A DNA stretch of 64,000 nucleotides from Antennarius striatus (taxonomy: Eukaryota; Chordata; Actinopteri; Lophiiformes; Antennariidae). How positions within the stretch are numbered: position 1 is the first letter of the stretch; the number at the start of each line of letters is the position of its first letter. A program made the position numbers and the translations under genes. Location: the NCBI RefSeq assembly GCF_040054535.1, contig NC_090780.1, forward strand, positions 16,959,501 through 17,023,500. The letters are read 5' to 3'. Shown piece by piece: positions 45,624-58,791 of this stretch. The notes under the pieces were generated by a model. That model saw only the letters and a list, made by a program, of their open reading frames with translations, was not told the origin of the DNA and searched no databases.

Positions 45624-48600
45624 ATGCTGCTGAAACGTTGGCCCATTATAAAGATGGACATTATGTTGTACAGGGAGGTTCTCTTATGTCTTTGATGTGT
45701 GACAACATTGAATGTACAGTTCGTGAATTAAAAGTGTTCATTCTGCCGTGTTTTAAGTCAACTTGGTGATTATGGTTTAGCTTTCATGTATTCACACACA
45801 CATTTAAACATCTGGCGATCTCTATCTCACCTCAGGAGGTTGTGTGTTTTGTACATGGTTTGGGTTTGTAGTAACTTTTTGAGTCACTGTCCAACGGAAA
45901 ATAAGGTCTTGCAAACAGAATGATCTTTTGTTATTTTATAACATCTTTACTTGAAGCTTCAAAGTCACACAGAATGCTAGGCAGTCTGCAGGAGAGTACA
46001 AAGAGAGAGCACACAACTAAGCAGTGAACAGGTAAGGGTGGAGGTGTGAGGTCATGGGGAAGTTAAAATAGGTCAACACCGTTAAAAGTTATATAGTGTA
46101 TCCACCATAGTGTCATTACTGCATACCAGAAACCTGGGATGAAGACGGGACAGGCAGTGTCTGTTCTCGGGCGGTGACGAGGAAACGACAAGTGTTATAA
46201 CATCTTTCATTATCATAGTGAAGGATCAATCTTCACCAGTCTTCTCAAATAACGTATATCTGCAGTGGATCTTTAATGATTCTGAAATAAAATTAAGGTT
46301 TTAACGCTAGTTTGACTTAATTTGTCTAAGGAAGTTTAAAAGACAGCTCTGATTTGAGTAGAGTCAGCTGGACATGGCCCCTGATCGAAGAGGCGTCTTC
46401 AGACAGGAAGGGTTTCCTGTCTCCAGCAGGGGGCACTGTGACATTGACACAGCAGCTCAGTTTATTGATATCTGGCTTGTGAACCAGTGGATGGATGGTT
46501 CAAGTGCAGCATGGATCACAGCAGCTGCTGCTGGTACATGGATAGCAGTCAGTTAATTTCCTGACCTTAGCCTTGCTGTTCCCAGGGCGCATCCACATGG
46601 CTGCTCATCCCTCCAAGATTTTTCTCCACATCTACATTTTTAAGGGCCCTTTTGTGTGTCTGCCTGTGTGTCAGCCGGAACTATCAAGTCTTTGTATGCT
46701 CAGTGCTTCATTCCTGATTAATGTAAATATTTGTCCCTAAACAGGTATCTGTATGAAAAAACACTGAGTAATTTTTTTAGAGTGATTTTGCTGCTGTGCC
46801 CCATAGTTGTAAAACAACAACAATAGAACACGACTCAATGATGCCTTGATTAAAACAAATGAAAGATGGTTATAAATAAAAATTCATAAAATAATGCAGT
46901 CACTTATTAAAGGGTTTAACTTTTGGAAATGGTAGCCATGAAATAAAAATTAAATACAAAAAGAACAGAGAAATTGCCTTTTAAATGTAATGTATGTTTA
47001 ATCAGATCAGCTGGCAGAAAGATCACACTTTGGAAAAAATCAATTTAAACAAGTGTATGTTTTATAAATTAGGTGTTAAATCCAACAACAACAACACACA
47101 GACGTGCAGTTTGAAGAAGAACAAAACACAAGTATGGATGACTTGACAATGAACCGTCTCAGTGGGCGTTTACATGGAGTAAAGATGTGGTCGGAAAGTG
47201 GTGTGTTTATTAGTTGCACTGCAGCTGAGTGTGCTAAAAAAATCCATCACATTCTACCCTCTGCTCAATTAAAATGATCAATCATGGCGTCGTAGGTTAC
47301 ATGACTGCATTGAGCCAACAGCATGGCTGATGCTAACATGTACATCATATGACATGCTGCAGTGCAGGAGAAAAGGCTGACGTCACTGCAGCAAAATGTT
47401 AAATGGAAGAAGCCATGGCCCAGCCTACACAAAGACATGGAGACAGCCATGTGGGGTGCAGGGAGTCACGATTACATGGCTGTATCAGGATCAGAACCAC
47501 AGTGAAGATCAACCTGAAAAGACTATGGCAACACAGCTTGATGTCTCATATAAAAAGTCTGTAGTGTTTTAGTGCACAAATCCAAGCAGCAAAATATGAG
47601 ATAAATGTAGTCCATGCTGCACATCTTCATCAACTTTTTGGTTTAATTATATCAATTGGTTATGGTGTTCACCATAAATGCTCCTCTCTTTACATGTATG
47701 AATAGACAGACTGTAACTCCATCTATTAATCACCTTTGATTTATTATGTCTCACTTTCACGTGTGCCGAGTGTTGTTCAGTCATTTCTGTTCACCCCGGA
47801 GCTGCACTGCAGACAGAAAAAGACCCCACAGCTCTGTGGGAAGCTTTCTATGGACCCCCCCCCCCCTCCAGGTTCTTACCAGACCTGTGGCTTTTAATAC
47901 ATCACTTTGGTCAGTACTTATCCGGATCACAGGAAGCCTGAGTTACTGGCTGAACACTTTGTTATCTTCAGGATATGATTTGTCTTTTCCAGATAACAGG
48001 ACCACACTTGAGAGTCCTCGCTGGACATTAAACCTGGAGACAATGAGCAAGATGACACCACCCAAGGAACTCCAGGACTCTGATTAATTAGAGCAAGTCT
48101 TAGTTGCTCACAACTCCCCTAGCAACAGGATCTTGGAAAGGATGCAGTTTCCTTCATTTGTCCTTTACACTGGAGAAACCACATAAGAAAAGGATGTAGC
48201 AAAAAAAAAACCTCTGTGGAGCATAGTCAGCATCAGAAACTATTGTCACCTGTAGTTATTCTGTCACTACATATGGAATTTACACAATTCTGCAATTCTG
48301 GATACTCAAGGTCATTATTTTACATGTCAAACATTTCTCAAGGTTAAAACTGAAGACAATGTTTAAAAATGTGGTTTTAAATGTAAATGAAAACATAACC
48401 TCAGTACATCCATAACTACACCATAAACTTTATTAGACAGACTTAAAAATGGTGTGCCTTTAGTTTAGATGTTACCAAACTCTTAAGCTTTGCTCATTTT
48501 TTTCTCTCCAGCAAAGCTTTGTGGCATTGCATCTGCTGATTTCTGTTTAGGCAAAACTTTGACCTCATGTCTCATGAGAGACCGTACCCACTCTGTACAA

Positions 48601-50703
48601 AAGATGCAGAATATTAACTCCATGCTATGCCATGAGAAGGAGATATCTAAGTTCCTGCTGCGAACTGAAACCTGACACACAGATCGTGAGCTCAGTACGT
48701 GGTAATAAGAACAGATATTCTAGACCGATACTGTTGAAGAAGCATTATTGAATTCATGTTCCCTTTGGGAGTTCTCAGAGAACCAGGAGGATCAATGGCT
48801 AATGGCAACATCTGGCTGGTGGTTAGTATTCCTGACATTGTCCGGATCAGATCAATGAACACTTTCTTCCTTTATATTCACGTATGATTGCCTGGCATGC
48901 ATGTTGGTAATTCACATGCAGAAATGCATATAGTCTGTACTATGATAACAAAGCTCAGACATGAACAGGGTCCTGTGAAATGGGAGACAAAAATGTGATG
49001 CGCTATGAGCAAGGAGAGATTGAGACGGGGGGAGGGAGAGAGGCACTGACCATAAAGCAGGTTGATTAGATTACAGAGCTAAGACTAACAACGGCCATTT
49101 ATTACACAGAAAGCCAGACCTCAGCAGCAGCATCTATGCAGGTTTACACAGAAGCAAATCTAGCATGTGTGTTTGTGAATGGCACTGTAAAAGTGTTATT
49201 TACTACAGCATGCTCCAGATGCTCGCTTAGGAAGAGGATATGATTAAATCAGGATAATCAGGGAGAGCAGCTTAAAAAACAAGGCAGTTTATGTCTGTGT
49301 GTGGGAAGGTAAGATGATTATTCATCTAATATTTGTTTGTGTGTGACACTTGTTATTGAAGAGCCCAAATGAATCCCGATAAAGGTAAAAGCATCTCGGG
49401 ACACACAAAGAAGGACAAGTGCCACACCCATTTGCTACGAACCATACTCAGACTTGCGTCATTTCTAAAAGAGAATGCCTGTCTGCAGAGCTAAATTAAA
49501 ATGACTATTCAGACCTTTATCATGCAGTGTGCAGCAAAGGCTTTGTCTCACAGAAAAGAACCAACGTATAAATTATATCATTGCCCAATATTTCAAGTTG
49601 TGTGTATAAAAGAACAGTGATTATGCATCTTGCTATGTGCTGCCATATCAGTCTGTCCTCAGGAGTTGATTTTGTAAAGTAAAAGTTTAGAATTGCATAA
49701 AATTTATCTCCATAAAGTACTGTATTCAGTCCTCCAACATTTCCATTTCAATCAACCATCCAAATAAGATTTGCATCCCTTAAAATGAAAACTACTCAAA
49801 AAATAATTTTATCCATGACTGAAGCGATCAGTGATCTGATCTCTACAAAAAAAGCATCACATGCAAAGACCAGAATATGTATTTTATAGAACATGATGTT
49901 ATAAATTTGATATTAAATATACAGACTTTCTAAAACAGCATTAATATTCAGTGCTGACTGCTTCCATGCTGAATTATAATCAAAGCAGTAATGTCTTCCT
50001 AAATTGTTGGAAGGGAAAGTCATGGAGTCCTTGGATCAGTTTTGATAAATGCCAGTGTGTCCAAGAAACACAGACAACTATCTGACGACTCATGCTGTAA
50101 CATGGAAAACTAAATCTGATGCTTTTCAACAGGATGGAATAACTGCAGAGTCACGGCTCTGCCCCAAAAGCCCAGGATATCAATAAAGTATTCCATTACT
50201 GTAAAAGGAGAGGCAGACAGAGAGACAGAGAGGAGAAGGGAAGGGAAACGGACGAATCAAATCAATGCATTTCATACAATGTAATTTCAGTTTCTCACTG
50301 GGAACCATTTAACAGAACCCACATTTGATGGTAAAGGTAAGAACATAATATTTTCATGTAAGTGTAAAATCTTATACTAGAGAAAGCATGAAGAGAAATA
50401 ACAATCAAAACTGAGGGTCAATGTGGGCATAAATTTTAGTGGGGAGGGGTGGATGTGAGGAGACATTTTTAGATATCAAAGCCTTAATGTGGAAGTCAGC
50501 CTGGCCTTGTGCCATGTGCTCTGGTTAAAGTGGTGGAACTGTGGAGATGTAGACAGAGACAGAGCGCTCGGTAAAGTGCAGAGAGAGATGCTAGGGAGTG
50601 GCCAAAGCTCGTGTGCTATGAGTGCATGAGGGTTCATGTGGGTGGGGTGACAAGAAATGAGGGAGGAGGAGGCGTTCAGTTGATGGGATAGCCAGCTCGT
50701 GTG
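45624..50703. other. Gene-poor gap between uqcc3 and prph
   Basis: About 5 kb with no frame that looks like a conserved coding exon on either strand. There is a C tract at about 47856-47866 and otherwise unique-looking, AT-rich DNA. Distal regulatory DNA of prph may lie here; nothing in the sequence proves it. Confidence 0.65.
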
Positions 50704-50712
50704 CATATAAAC
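50703..50712 (+). promoter_or_regulatory. prph TATA box
   Basis: GCATATAAAC about 95 bases upstream of the prph ATG. Spacing would place the transcription start near 50735 and a leader of about 65 bases without intron. Confidence 0.65.
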
Positions 50713-50799
50713 CCCCAACACGCCTGAGTCTGATGTCCTGTTGCCTCCAGAGCATCTCCAAGCCTCCAGCGCTCCATCTCTCCTAAGAAACCACCAACC

Positions 50800-53700
50800 A
50801 TGAGCCACCCAATGTACACATCCACCTCCTACAGGCGCAACTTTGGAAGCCCCCACCCCATCTCCATGTCCTCTTACTCCCATGTGTCCTCCCGTATGCC
50901 TGCTTCTGGAGGACGCTACATGCGTTCTGTGTCACCTGGGGTTACAACTCGCTCCACCAGCTACCAACAGCAGCGATCCCGCTCCAGCGCCCAGGCCCCT
51001 CGCCTCAGCTATGATAAGGTCGACTTCACCATGGCTGAAGCCATCAACCAGGAGTTTCTCACCACCCGGAGCAACGAGAAAGCTGAGTTGCAAGAGCTCA
51101 ATGATCGCTTTGCCAGCTTCATCGAGAAGGTGCGCTACCTGGAGCAGCAGAACAGCGCTCTAACTCAGGAGCTCAGCCAGTACAAGGGCCAGCAGCAGCA
51201 TGGGCAGCCCACCCGCGCCACGGACATCTTCCAGGAGGAGCTTAGGGAGTTGCGGCGCCAAATGGATGGCATTGGAAAGGAGAGGGACCAGTACCTCCTG
51301 GAGAGGGATAACCTGGCTGACGACCTGGCCCTACTCAAGCAGAGGTAGGTTTGTGATCTTGTTCAGCCATGATGAACGATAATAACATTAGTGGCTATAG
51401 AAAATGTGCCAAAAATCTCAACAACTGTTTTCTCTGCTTCCTCTCCATTCCAAGACTTCATTTTGTGGGATTGTCTGTATTAGAGCATGAGCATGAGGGG
51501 TCCTGATGCCACCATCACATCATTCCTTGACCCTGTTGTAGCACATGGGTTACATTCAGCACAGAGAAAGGACAAAGTCCCTGGGCTCCACTTGAGTCTA
51601 GTAATGATGATGGTGTAGGGCGTGGCACATGTGGGCACCAGAGGAACGACAACGTGATGCAGCACCTGAACATGAGCTGTGTCTGGGTAGGACAAAAAAA
51701 ATGAATTTATGCCAAGATTAAATTAAAAAGGAAAGATCATAGTCATATTGTAAATATTTCCTTAAAGTACTGTATGTCAGTTTTCAAATTGAGAAACTTT
51801 TGTTTAATGAATACAAATATAAAAAAAATTGTAGATCCTCCATATTTATGTGTTAAAGATATTATATTCCACATGTTGCTCAATGCACACAGTACACCTG
51901 TAGGTTGTGCCAGAGATGCTTTTGTGAGGAGTCTTAACACTACTTATATGAAGTATGCAATAAATGTGGATTTCAAATTTTGTTCACCACCTTTTTCTTA
52001 GTAAAAGGTGAAGAAGTTGCGATGATTGATTTTGAAGTAATCCAAAATTATTATTCCAATGGATTATATATCAAAACCTCACTGACTACATTTAAAAAAA
52101 TAATTTGATCCTATCTCCTATAAAATATTTCCTGGAATAAACAAATCCCATAGCATACATATATAGTTATAGTGATGGTTATATTTATAGTTATAGTTAC
52201 AGTAATGCATATTATGCATGTTGCATCATGACATGAAAGGGAAAGGGGGACGATGGAGGATGTAGGGTGGGGCAGACTTAGGAGGACGGGGTGGGAGGGA
52301 GGAGAGAGAGGGAGGGGGCGGGGAGAGAGAGAGAGAGAGAGAGAGGAAATGAGTGTAAAGGAAAAGGGGCTGGATATCAGGTGTAGTGAGAATAGCGTCA
52401 GGGAAAATCAATGTGACTCATTGACTCCATTAGATGTGTTTTCAATGTCCCTCTGTGCCGATGGGATGGTGCCAGAGACCCCATTAGGACAGAAGGACCC
52501 CTGTAACACAACATGAATTAAAAATGAGGAAGCAGGACCCACGATGTGATGCTTTTCAATCTGCTTTATGTCCAGACTGTCTGACTGGACAGATGGAACC
52601 GCTTTCAAATCCCCATTCAGACATTGACTGCAGACAGCCCATCAATCAAAAGGAGCTGGGCAAGAATTAGCAATATTATGTATGGCACACTATAATACTG
52701 TGCTGACTCATCATAAGGACTCATAAATTCTTACTTTGCTAAAGCACTATCTAATATACTCTATTTTAATTTCATTCTGCAGGAGTACCGTTTTTACGGA
52801 AACAGACCAAAAATCTATTTGATAAAAGCAAATCCCACAGTCGATATTTTACATTGACTAGTGAATATTTTGCATTATCTGTATTCCAGTTTTCATTTCC
52901 TCATTTTATATTAGTCCGGTCAATACTGAAATGACCATGTTAAATCTTTAAAGAGATAGTAAGTGTGTGTGCATAACCCCTCTGTGTGTACAATGACCTT
53001 ATTGAACTACACAGAAACCACATTAGCTGAAAGGAGCAGCTGCTGATGCCACTAGGAAAACCTCCAAATGCTTTTACAGGACAGTGAACTAATAAATTGA
53101 TTTAAAGGGCTTTTTGCCAGCTGATGCCCTGGAGTGACCTCTCCTTTGCTTAAAAGGGGATTGCTTGTAGCCTTGAGCTAATTTGTGCATCACCTCAAAT
53201 CTTTGCCTCTGATCTACAGGTTGGAGGAAGAAGCCCAGAAGAGGGCAGATGCTGAGAATAACCTCCTTGCCTTCCGCAAGGTAACTCTTGCCTGACTGGA
53301 CCATGATTAGTTACATTGTCCTCAGGCTTAACAGGTCAAACCAGACACCTTGTTACGTCTTCACAATCATTTGATAGTAATATGACAGGAACAGAATCTG
53401 GAGTTGACACTTAGAATATTTTCTATATAGAAAATATTTTTGTCACATCATAACTAAATATAATTCTATAATATACTTAAGTGTGTTTTACAGCTTCAAG
53501 AATTCCAAATAACACAGCGATATGCAAAATTATCTCTGAATTCCTAGTGCATTTTAATCTCACAAGTAAGTTTGAACTCAACTACCTGAACTAAGCTCAC
53601 GATATAGTGATGTTTTACATATTATACGTATATTATATATTTATTACCATAATTATGTGAAACTATGTTTGCCTCTCAAACAAACCAGGATGTTGATGAT

Positions 53701-56481
53701 GCTACTTTGTCCCGTCTGGAGCTTGAGAGGAAGATTGAATCTCTGATGGATGAGATTGAATTCCTGAAGAAGCTCCATGATGAGGTAAGTCTAGCTGCCT
53801 CCCCGGCACTTTTCGGCTGTACATGGAAAAATCATTTGTCACAGGAGTCACTGATCACAGTCTATGGTCTACTATCTATAAATGCTAAAGACATACATGT
53901 ATATGTATCCCACGTGACTGAGACTGCAGTATCCATGATAGCAGATTAACATTTTAATCTGAAGGTAATTTAGACCATCCTAAAGTTTAGCTGACCAAAT
54001 GTGCAATCATGGCTGCGGAAAATAATTGTATTTTATTTTATTTCTTTTTCCCTGCAACTGAATAAAACTTAAATTCTATGTGAGAGGTTGGGTAACTTAG
54101 GCAGATTTCAAAATATGATGCAATGATCTGCAAAAATAGGTTGATCGTTAGAACAGGCAATAATATCCACAACATCAACAGAATTAAAAAAAAACCCCAC
54201 CTTTTGAATGCCTATCAAAGAGGCTGGATGAAATGTGATTTTAATGAGATGTGAAGGGGTCCAAAACCAAACCGTTGGGGTTTCCAATTTTATTTAATTT
54301 CATTCTAATTTTTATTCTAATTTTATTTCTAATTTTATTCTAAAATCAATTTCAGCATGCATTGAGGAATGGTTACATTTTTTTAGTTAAGTAATGGTCA
54401 TATCCAGAGTATTTGACAGAGGTTGTGTTTTCACTTGGTTAGAATGATGGGCCTGCCAGGACAGAACCCACACTAATATATTTTCTTGTAGATTCCTTGA
54501 ATAATCCCAGACAAGATGTTTTTCTAATTACCTTTATAAATTTCATTATAAAACATTTTGGAGGAATGGGGCAGGGTTCAGAAAAGCATGCTTGGTATTG
54601 GCAGAGGGATACACCCTACGGACTTGTAGCTGATCATTTGCTCATATCGTGATGTTATCAGGAAATCCAGGAAGTCCAAGTGAGTGTTCAAACCCAGCAT
54701 CTGAAGATGGAGGTGGACAGCACCACCAGGCCTGACCTGACTGGTGCTCTGAGGGACATCAGGGCCCAATATGAGACCATTGCTCTCAAGAACATGCAGG
54801 AATCTGAGGAATGGTACAAGTCAAAGGTGGGCAGACTGAAACACTGACTGTCACACATGAACATACAAAGATATATCTATTCGTTTGCTTTGCTTATTCT
54901 TCTGTTCCTTCAGTTTGTGGATCTGACTGAGTCTGCAAAGCGCAACACGGACTCGCTGAGGCAGGCCAAGCAGGAGGCAAACGAGTCCAGGAGGCAGATT
55001 CAGTCTCTCAACTGTGAAATCGATGCACTTAAGAACACGGTGAGGCCAGACTCCACCAGTGATTTGTCTATTAATTTATACCATTACACACTTTAGGTAA
55101 GTACTGCTGTCTTTGTCAGAATGAAGCTCTGCTGAGACAGATGCGTGACATGGAGGACCAGTTTGGGGTTGAGATTGGTAACTACCAGGACAATATAGGC
55201 AGGCTGGAGGATGAGATCCGCCACCTGAAGGAGGAGATGGCTCGCCATCTTCGGGAGTACCAGGACCTCCTCAATGTCAAAATGGCTCTGGACATTGAGA
55301 TCGCTACTTACCGAAAATTACTGGAGGGAGAGGAGAGCAGGTGAGGGAGACTTTGAGTAAAGCATCATTTTTTTTATTTTAATCACAAATTTGTTTATAA
55401 CGCCCAGATTTTATATTCTTTGTTTAGGATTGCTGTTCCCATTGTGAATCTCGGCATGAGTAATCATTTTGGTGACCGAGGTAAGTTCAAGTTCTTCATA
55501 AACACAGCATGCTTGTAGTTGGGGATCACTGTCATGTTTAAATTTTACTTAATATTTCACTTAAAATTGGAATGTAGTTCTCTTGAGTATTACAACAACC
55601 TTATGGAGTCCTGTTAATAATTTAAATAATTAAAAATTTTTGTAAAGTCTGCTTTTGTTTTTTAGTTTGCTATGACGGTTAAATACTTTCATATCCATGA
55701 CCTTCGACCATCAGCCTTATGGCAAAGAAACACATCTGAGACACGAATCATAGCTGCAGCAAATTCAGAAATACAGTATACAGAAAAACACAAGAAATAC
55801 ATGAAATAAAATAATCACGTTGCACCATATATTTTTTCACCATGTTTTAAGCCGAGATATTTCTTGTTACTTTCCAGCTACTTCGGAGGCAAATAAACTT
55901 ATGCTTTTGATGGTTTGAATTAAATTATTGTTAACTGTGGATTTCAATAATTTCTCAAGCCAACCAACAGAGTGAGCCTGGAAGTGCTCAAAATCTGAGT
56001 TATATTGTGAGGAAACAAATATTTTCATTACCAGGACTCTTCTAAATGACTCCTCTCACTACAGGCCCAACTCTACAAACTTTGTCACTGATCTGAGAAC
56101 TATGAAAATGCTACCATTTGTCTGGGTTTCAATATGTAGCCTCCATTTTTTGCATATAAATTTATATGTATATAAAAATCTCAGGAGGACTTTGATGTGA
56201 CTTTTCACAGACTTTGAACCAACTTCAGGTACCCACACCAAGAAGACTGTGGTGATAAAGACAGTTGAAACTAGAGATGGAGAGGTACAATGATTCATGC
56301 AAACAAAAGCATACAAAAATAAAATGCCATAATACAAAATAACTATTGTGATGTAATTTGTGCCAAGTGAAGTGAATTTAAACAAATCCCAATTTTTTTC
56401 TATCAGGTGGTGAAGGAATCCAGGAGGGAGAAGGGGAGGGACTCCGACCGCTCTGATGACAAGGATGACAAGGATGACTAG
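50800..56481 (+). CDS. prph: Peripherin/plasticin, type III neuronal intermediate filament (471 aa, 9 exons)
   Basis: Exons 50800-51344, 53220-53280, 53689-53784, 54662-54826, 54914-55039, 55120-55340, 55428-55480, 56211-56284, 56407-56481. Internal exon sizes 61, 96, 126 and 221 match the type III filament gene plan. The head is Ser/Arg/Tyr-rich ([13 protein letters not shown]). The rod starts at [20 protein letters not shown] (helix initiation motif) and ends with the helix termination motif [14 protein letters not shown]. The tail has the type III signature [20 protein letters not shown]. The rod follows human peripherin more closely than desmin or vimentin ([28 protein letters not shown]). 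It forms filaments in peripheral and retinal neurons; fish plasticin is induced during axon regrowth. The C-terminus is unusual: SDDKDDKDD. Exon 8 could begin at a second AG 18 bases later. Confidence 0.92.
52235..52350 (+). repeat. Polypurine tract in prph intron 1
   Basis: More than 100 bases of almost only G and A, with a (GA)n run at about 52323-52345. Such tracts can form triplex DNA. Confidence 0.85.
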
Positions 56482-58791
56482 ATAAACCTTAACTAGAAAA
56501 TGTGAAAAGCCAGAACCATCATGGAGAAAAAGACAAGAGGCAAAAGAAAAAAATAAACAACAAAACTTCCGATCCATATAGTTCTATCAAAACTATTTAG
56601 ACCAACATAATTTTCTGTGTTAAGTGTCTCTCAGTACAGGTACAAGCCAATGAATCAATTTAGTCTTTTTGGTGCTATATATCTCGTCCAGTTTTTGCTA
56701 AACACTTGTGTCTCCTGTTGGGCTAAGCATAGCCACTTTATTAACTTACCACTTGAGGCCTTGATTTACCGTGCAGTCCCACAAAATCCTATACAGTATA
56801 GACACAAGTTTGTAGCAGAGCATTAGATTACTGGCTGGTTTACTTGCAGATTTGTAGTAGTTTATGCTGAAGATAGGACATAACGTTCACACACTGCCCT
56901 TTGGCCAGGATAACAAAGATAGACATAGTATAAGTTAAGCTTTTTGATTAGTTTGCTAGCTTCTTAATGTGCAAGCCAATCAGCTGAGACATGGATCAAT
57001 AATAAACACGCAGCAAATGTTGACAATATGACAGTCTCCAAGTGAATAGACTCGTTGAACGTGCTTCGCAGTGTGTATCTGGCGTAGCTGATGAATGAAA
57101 TGTAAGTCCAAATAAATGTAAGTGGATTAAACCTATGTTGTCTGTCTATACATCTTAAAAATGTACATAAAATTGGCGGCGGGAGCTGTTTTCATTCCTC
57201 ATTCTCTATTTTTGTTGCTTTTTTCTCTGTGAGTTAACAGCTGCATTATAAAACTTAGTTGTGGGTATTACTCATAATGCATCATTAAATTCATCACACC
57301 TCCATCCTGTCAGCAGTATTGTCATTGATTATGATTGGTTACCTTTTTCTGATGGTGATTTAGAGAACAGAACAACAATGACCCTAACAGAAACATTATA
57401 CACAACAATGAGGCCAAATAAATACAGTACACAGAAGTCCTGACTTAGGCTGTTCAAAAGAGAATTTTTGTTTATTTCAGAGTGAATTACTGAAGTGAAG
57501 TTGGTGGTATAGTACTTTTAGGTACCATAAAGACTCTGTAAAGTTGCTGATATTTAATAAAAAAAAATTAATATATATATAATAATATAATATAATATAT
57601 ATATATAATAATGTAATATCATTTTTAAAAATGTATAATCATAACACTATAGTAATATCTCTGGTATAATGCGTGGTCAACATGAGCTGCGAGTAGAAAG
57701 AACTTCTGGAAACATATTTTGCCCTCAGTTTACCCTGTCAGGAGACGGTTCAGTTTTGTCGAATGTATAGGCCACTAAATTATGAAGAATTATACATTGT
57801 GAAGTCAGTAATTGTTTGAATCATACACTAAATATCTTCTAAGCCTACCTAATGTATTGAATTGATCGTTAGTATACTCAGTAAGTACTAACGTTGAGTA
57901 AATCCAGCCTTACAATACAAGATGAAGGGGAAAAAAATCTCATATGACAACATTCCACATCCGCTTTCGTAGTCGTGTCTTGATGTCTTGGCGCGAGAGT
58001 CCTGTCTGTTTTGCACACATCGAACTGGGAGCTGAAGCTACACCGACGGAACAACTTTGACTTAAATGTCGTTATTTAACCGCACCTGCAGGGTATCTTT
58101 GTGATCGATTGAGTGAGTTATTCTGTGTTGTGTTTCTGTCTGTAATTCAAGTCGCGGTGTGGCAGCAGTCATGACATAAAGCTAGCGAACATTCTAGGCT
58201 ACATAATATTAGCTACCGGAAAAATGTCCAAGAGCGCAAATGTCACTAAACATTAACAAACAAAAACAAAATGCTGCGACAGTCGATCAGCAGACATATG
58301 CTGGAGAATAACCATATGACAATTTATTTAGGCACGTCATATTGTGCTTTTCATTTCACAATAACTTCTTACACATCAATGGATGAATGAAATCCCTTTG
58401 AATGACTGAATTTTTGAATCTCAGAAACATGTTGGTTGCAGATTCTCGTCTCTACCGTGACGCAATACATATGACACCCTCAAATCATATTTTCATCATC
58501 ATAATATTAAACATTTTTAATAATCTGTTGTTTTTTTTAAAAAAAAGAATCTTAAATATACAACAGATAAGAAAGAATGAAGACCTTTTTAGACATTTGA
58601 TCTTGAAAGTTTTATGGCACCTCTAATTTAATGAATTATATTAGATTGACCTATTACCTAAAAATACTTATAATAATATGTGATCTGACTCTTGATGTAT
58701 TGATTTTTTTATCTTTCTGTGCCCTTCTGTATGTTTGGTTAGATTGATTTTAGTCTCTTATGCTGGCTGACGGTGTATAATCTCACCAAGG
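56482..58791. other. prph 3' UTR and timeless promoter/leader region
   Basis: Candidate prph poly(A) signals are AATAAA near 56551 and at 57111-57116. An AT dinucleotide-rich microsatellite lies at about 57560-57615. A GC-richer block at 57955-58200 is the likely timeless promoter and noncoding first exon; a splice acceptor around 58740 (pyrimidine tract then TTGGTTAG) would join it to the coding exon. Confidence 0.65.
57988..57995. promoter_or_regulatory. E2F-like site upstream of timeless
   Basis: TTGGCGCG, close to the E2F consensus, in the GC-rich block that probably holds the transcription start. Inferred from motif only. Confidence 0.4.

Noticed and set aside
47746-48087. 113-codon plus-strand frame in the gap before prph
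   Set aside because: Includes a C tract, shows no domain or conserved-looking composition and has no splice partners.
56059-56577. 172-codon minus-strand frame over prph exons 8-9
   Set aside because: Hydrophobic, AT-driven frame antisense to real exons and their introns; no recognisable domain.
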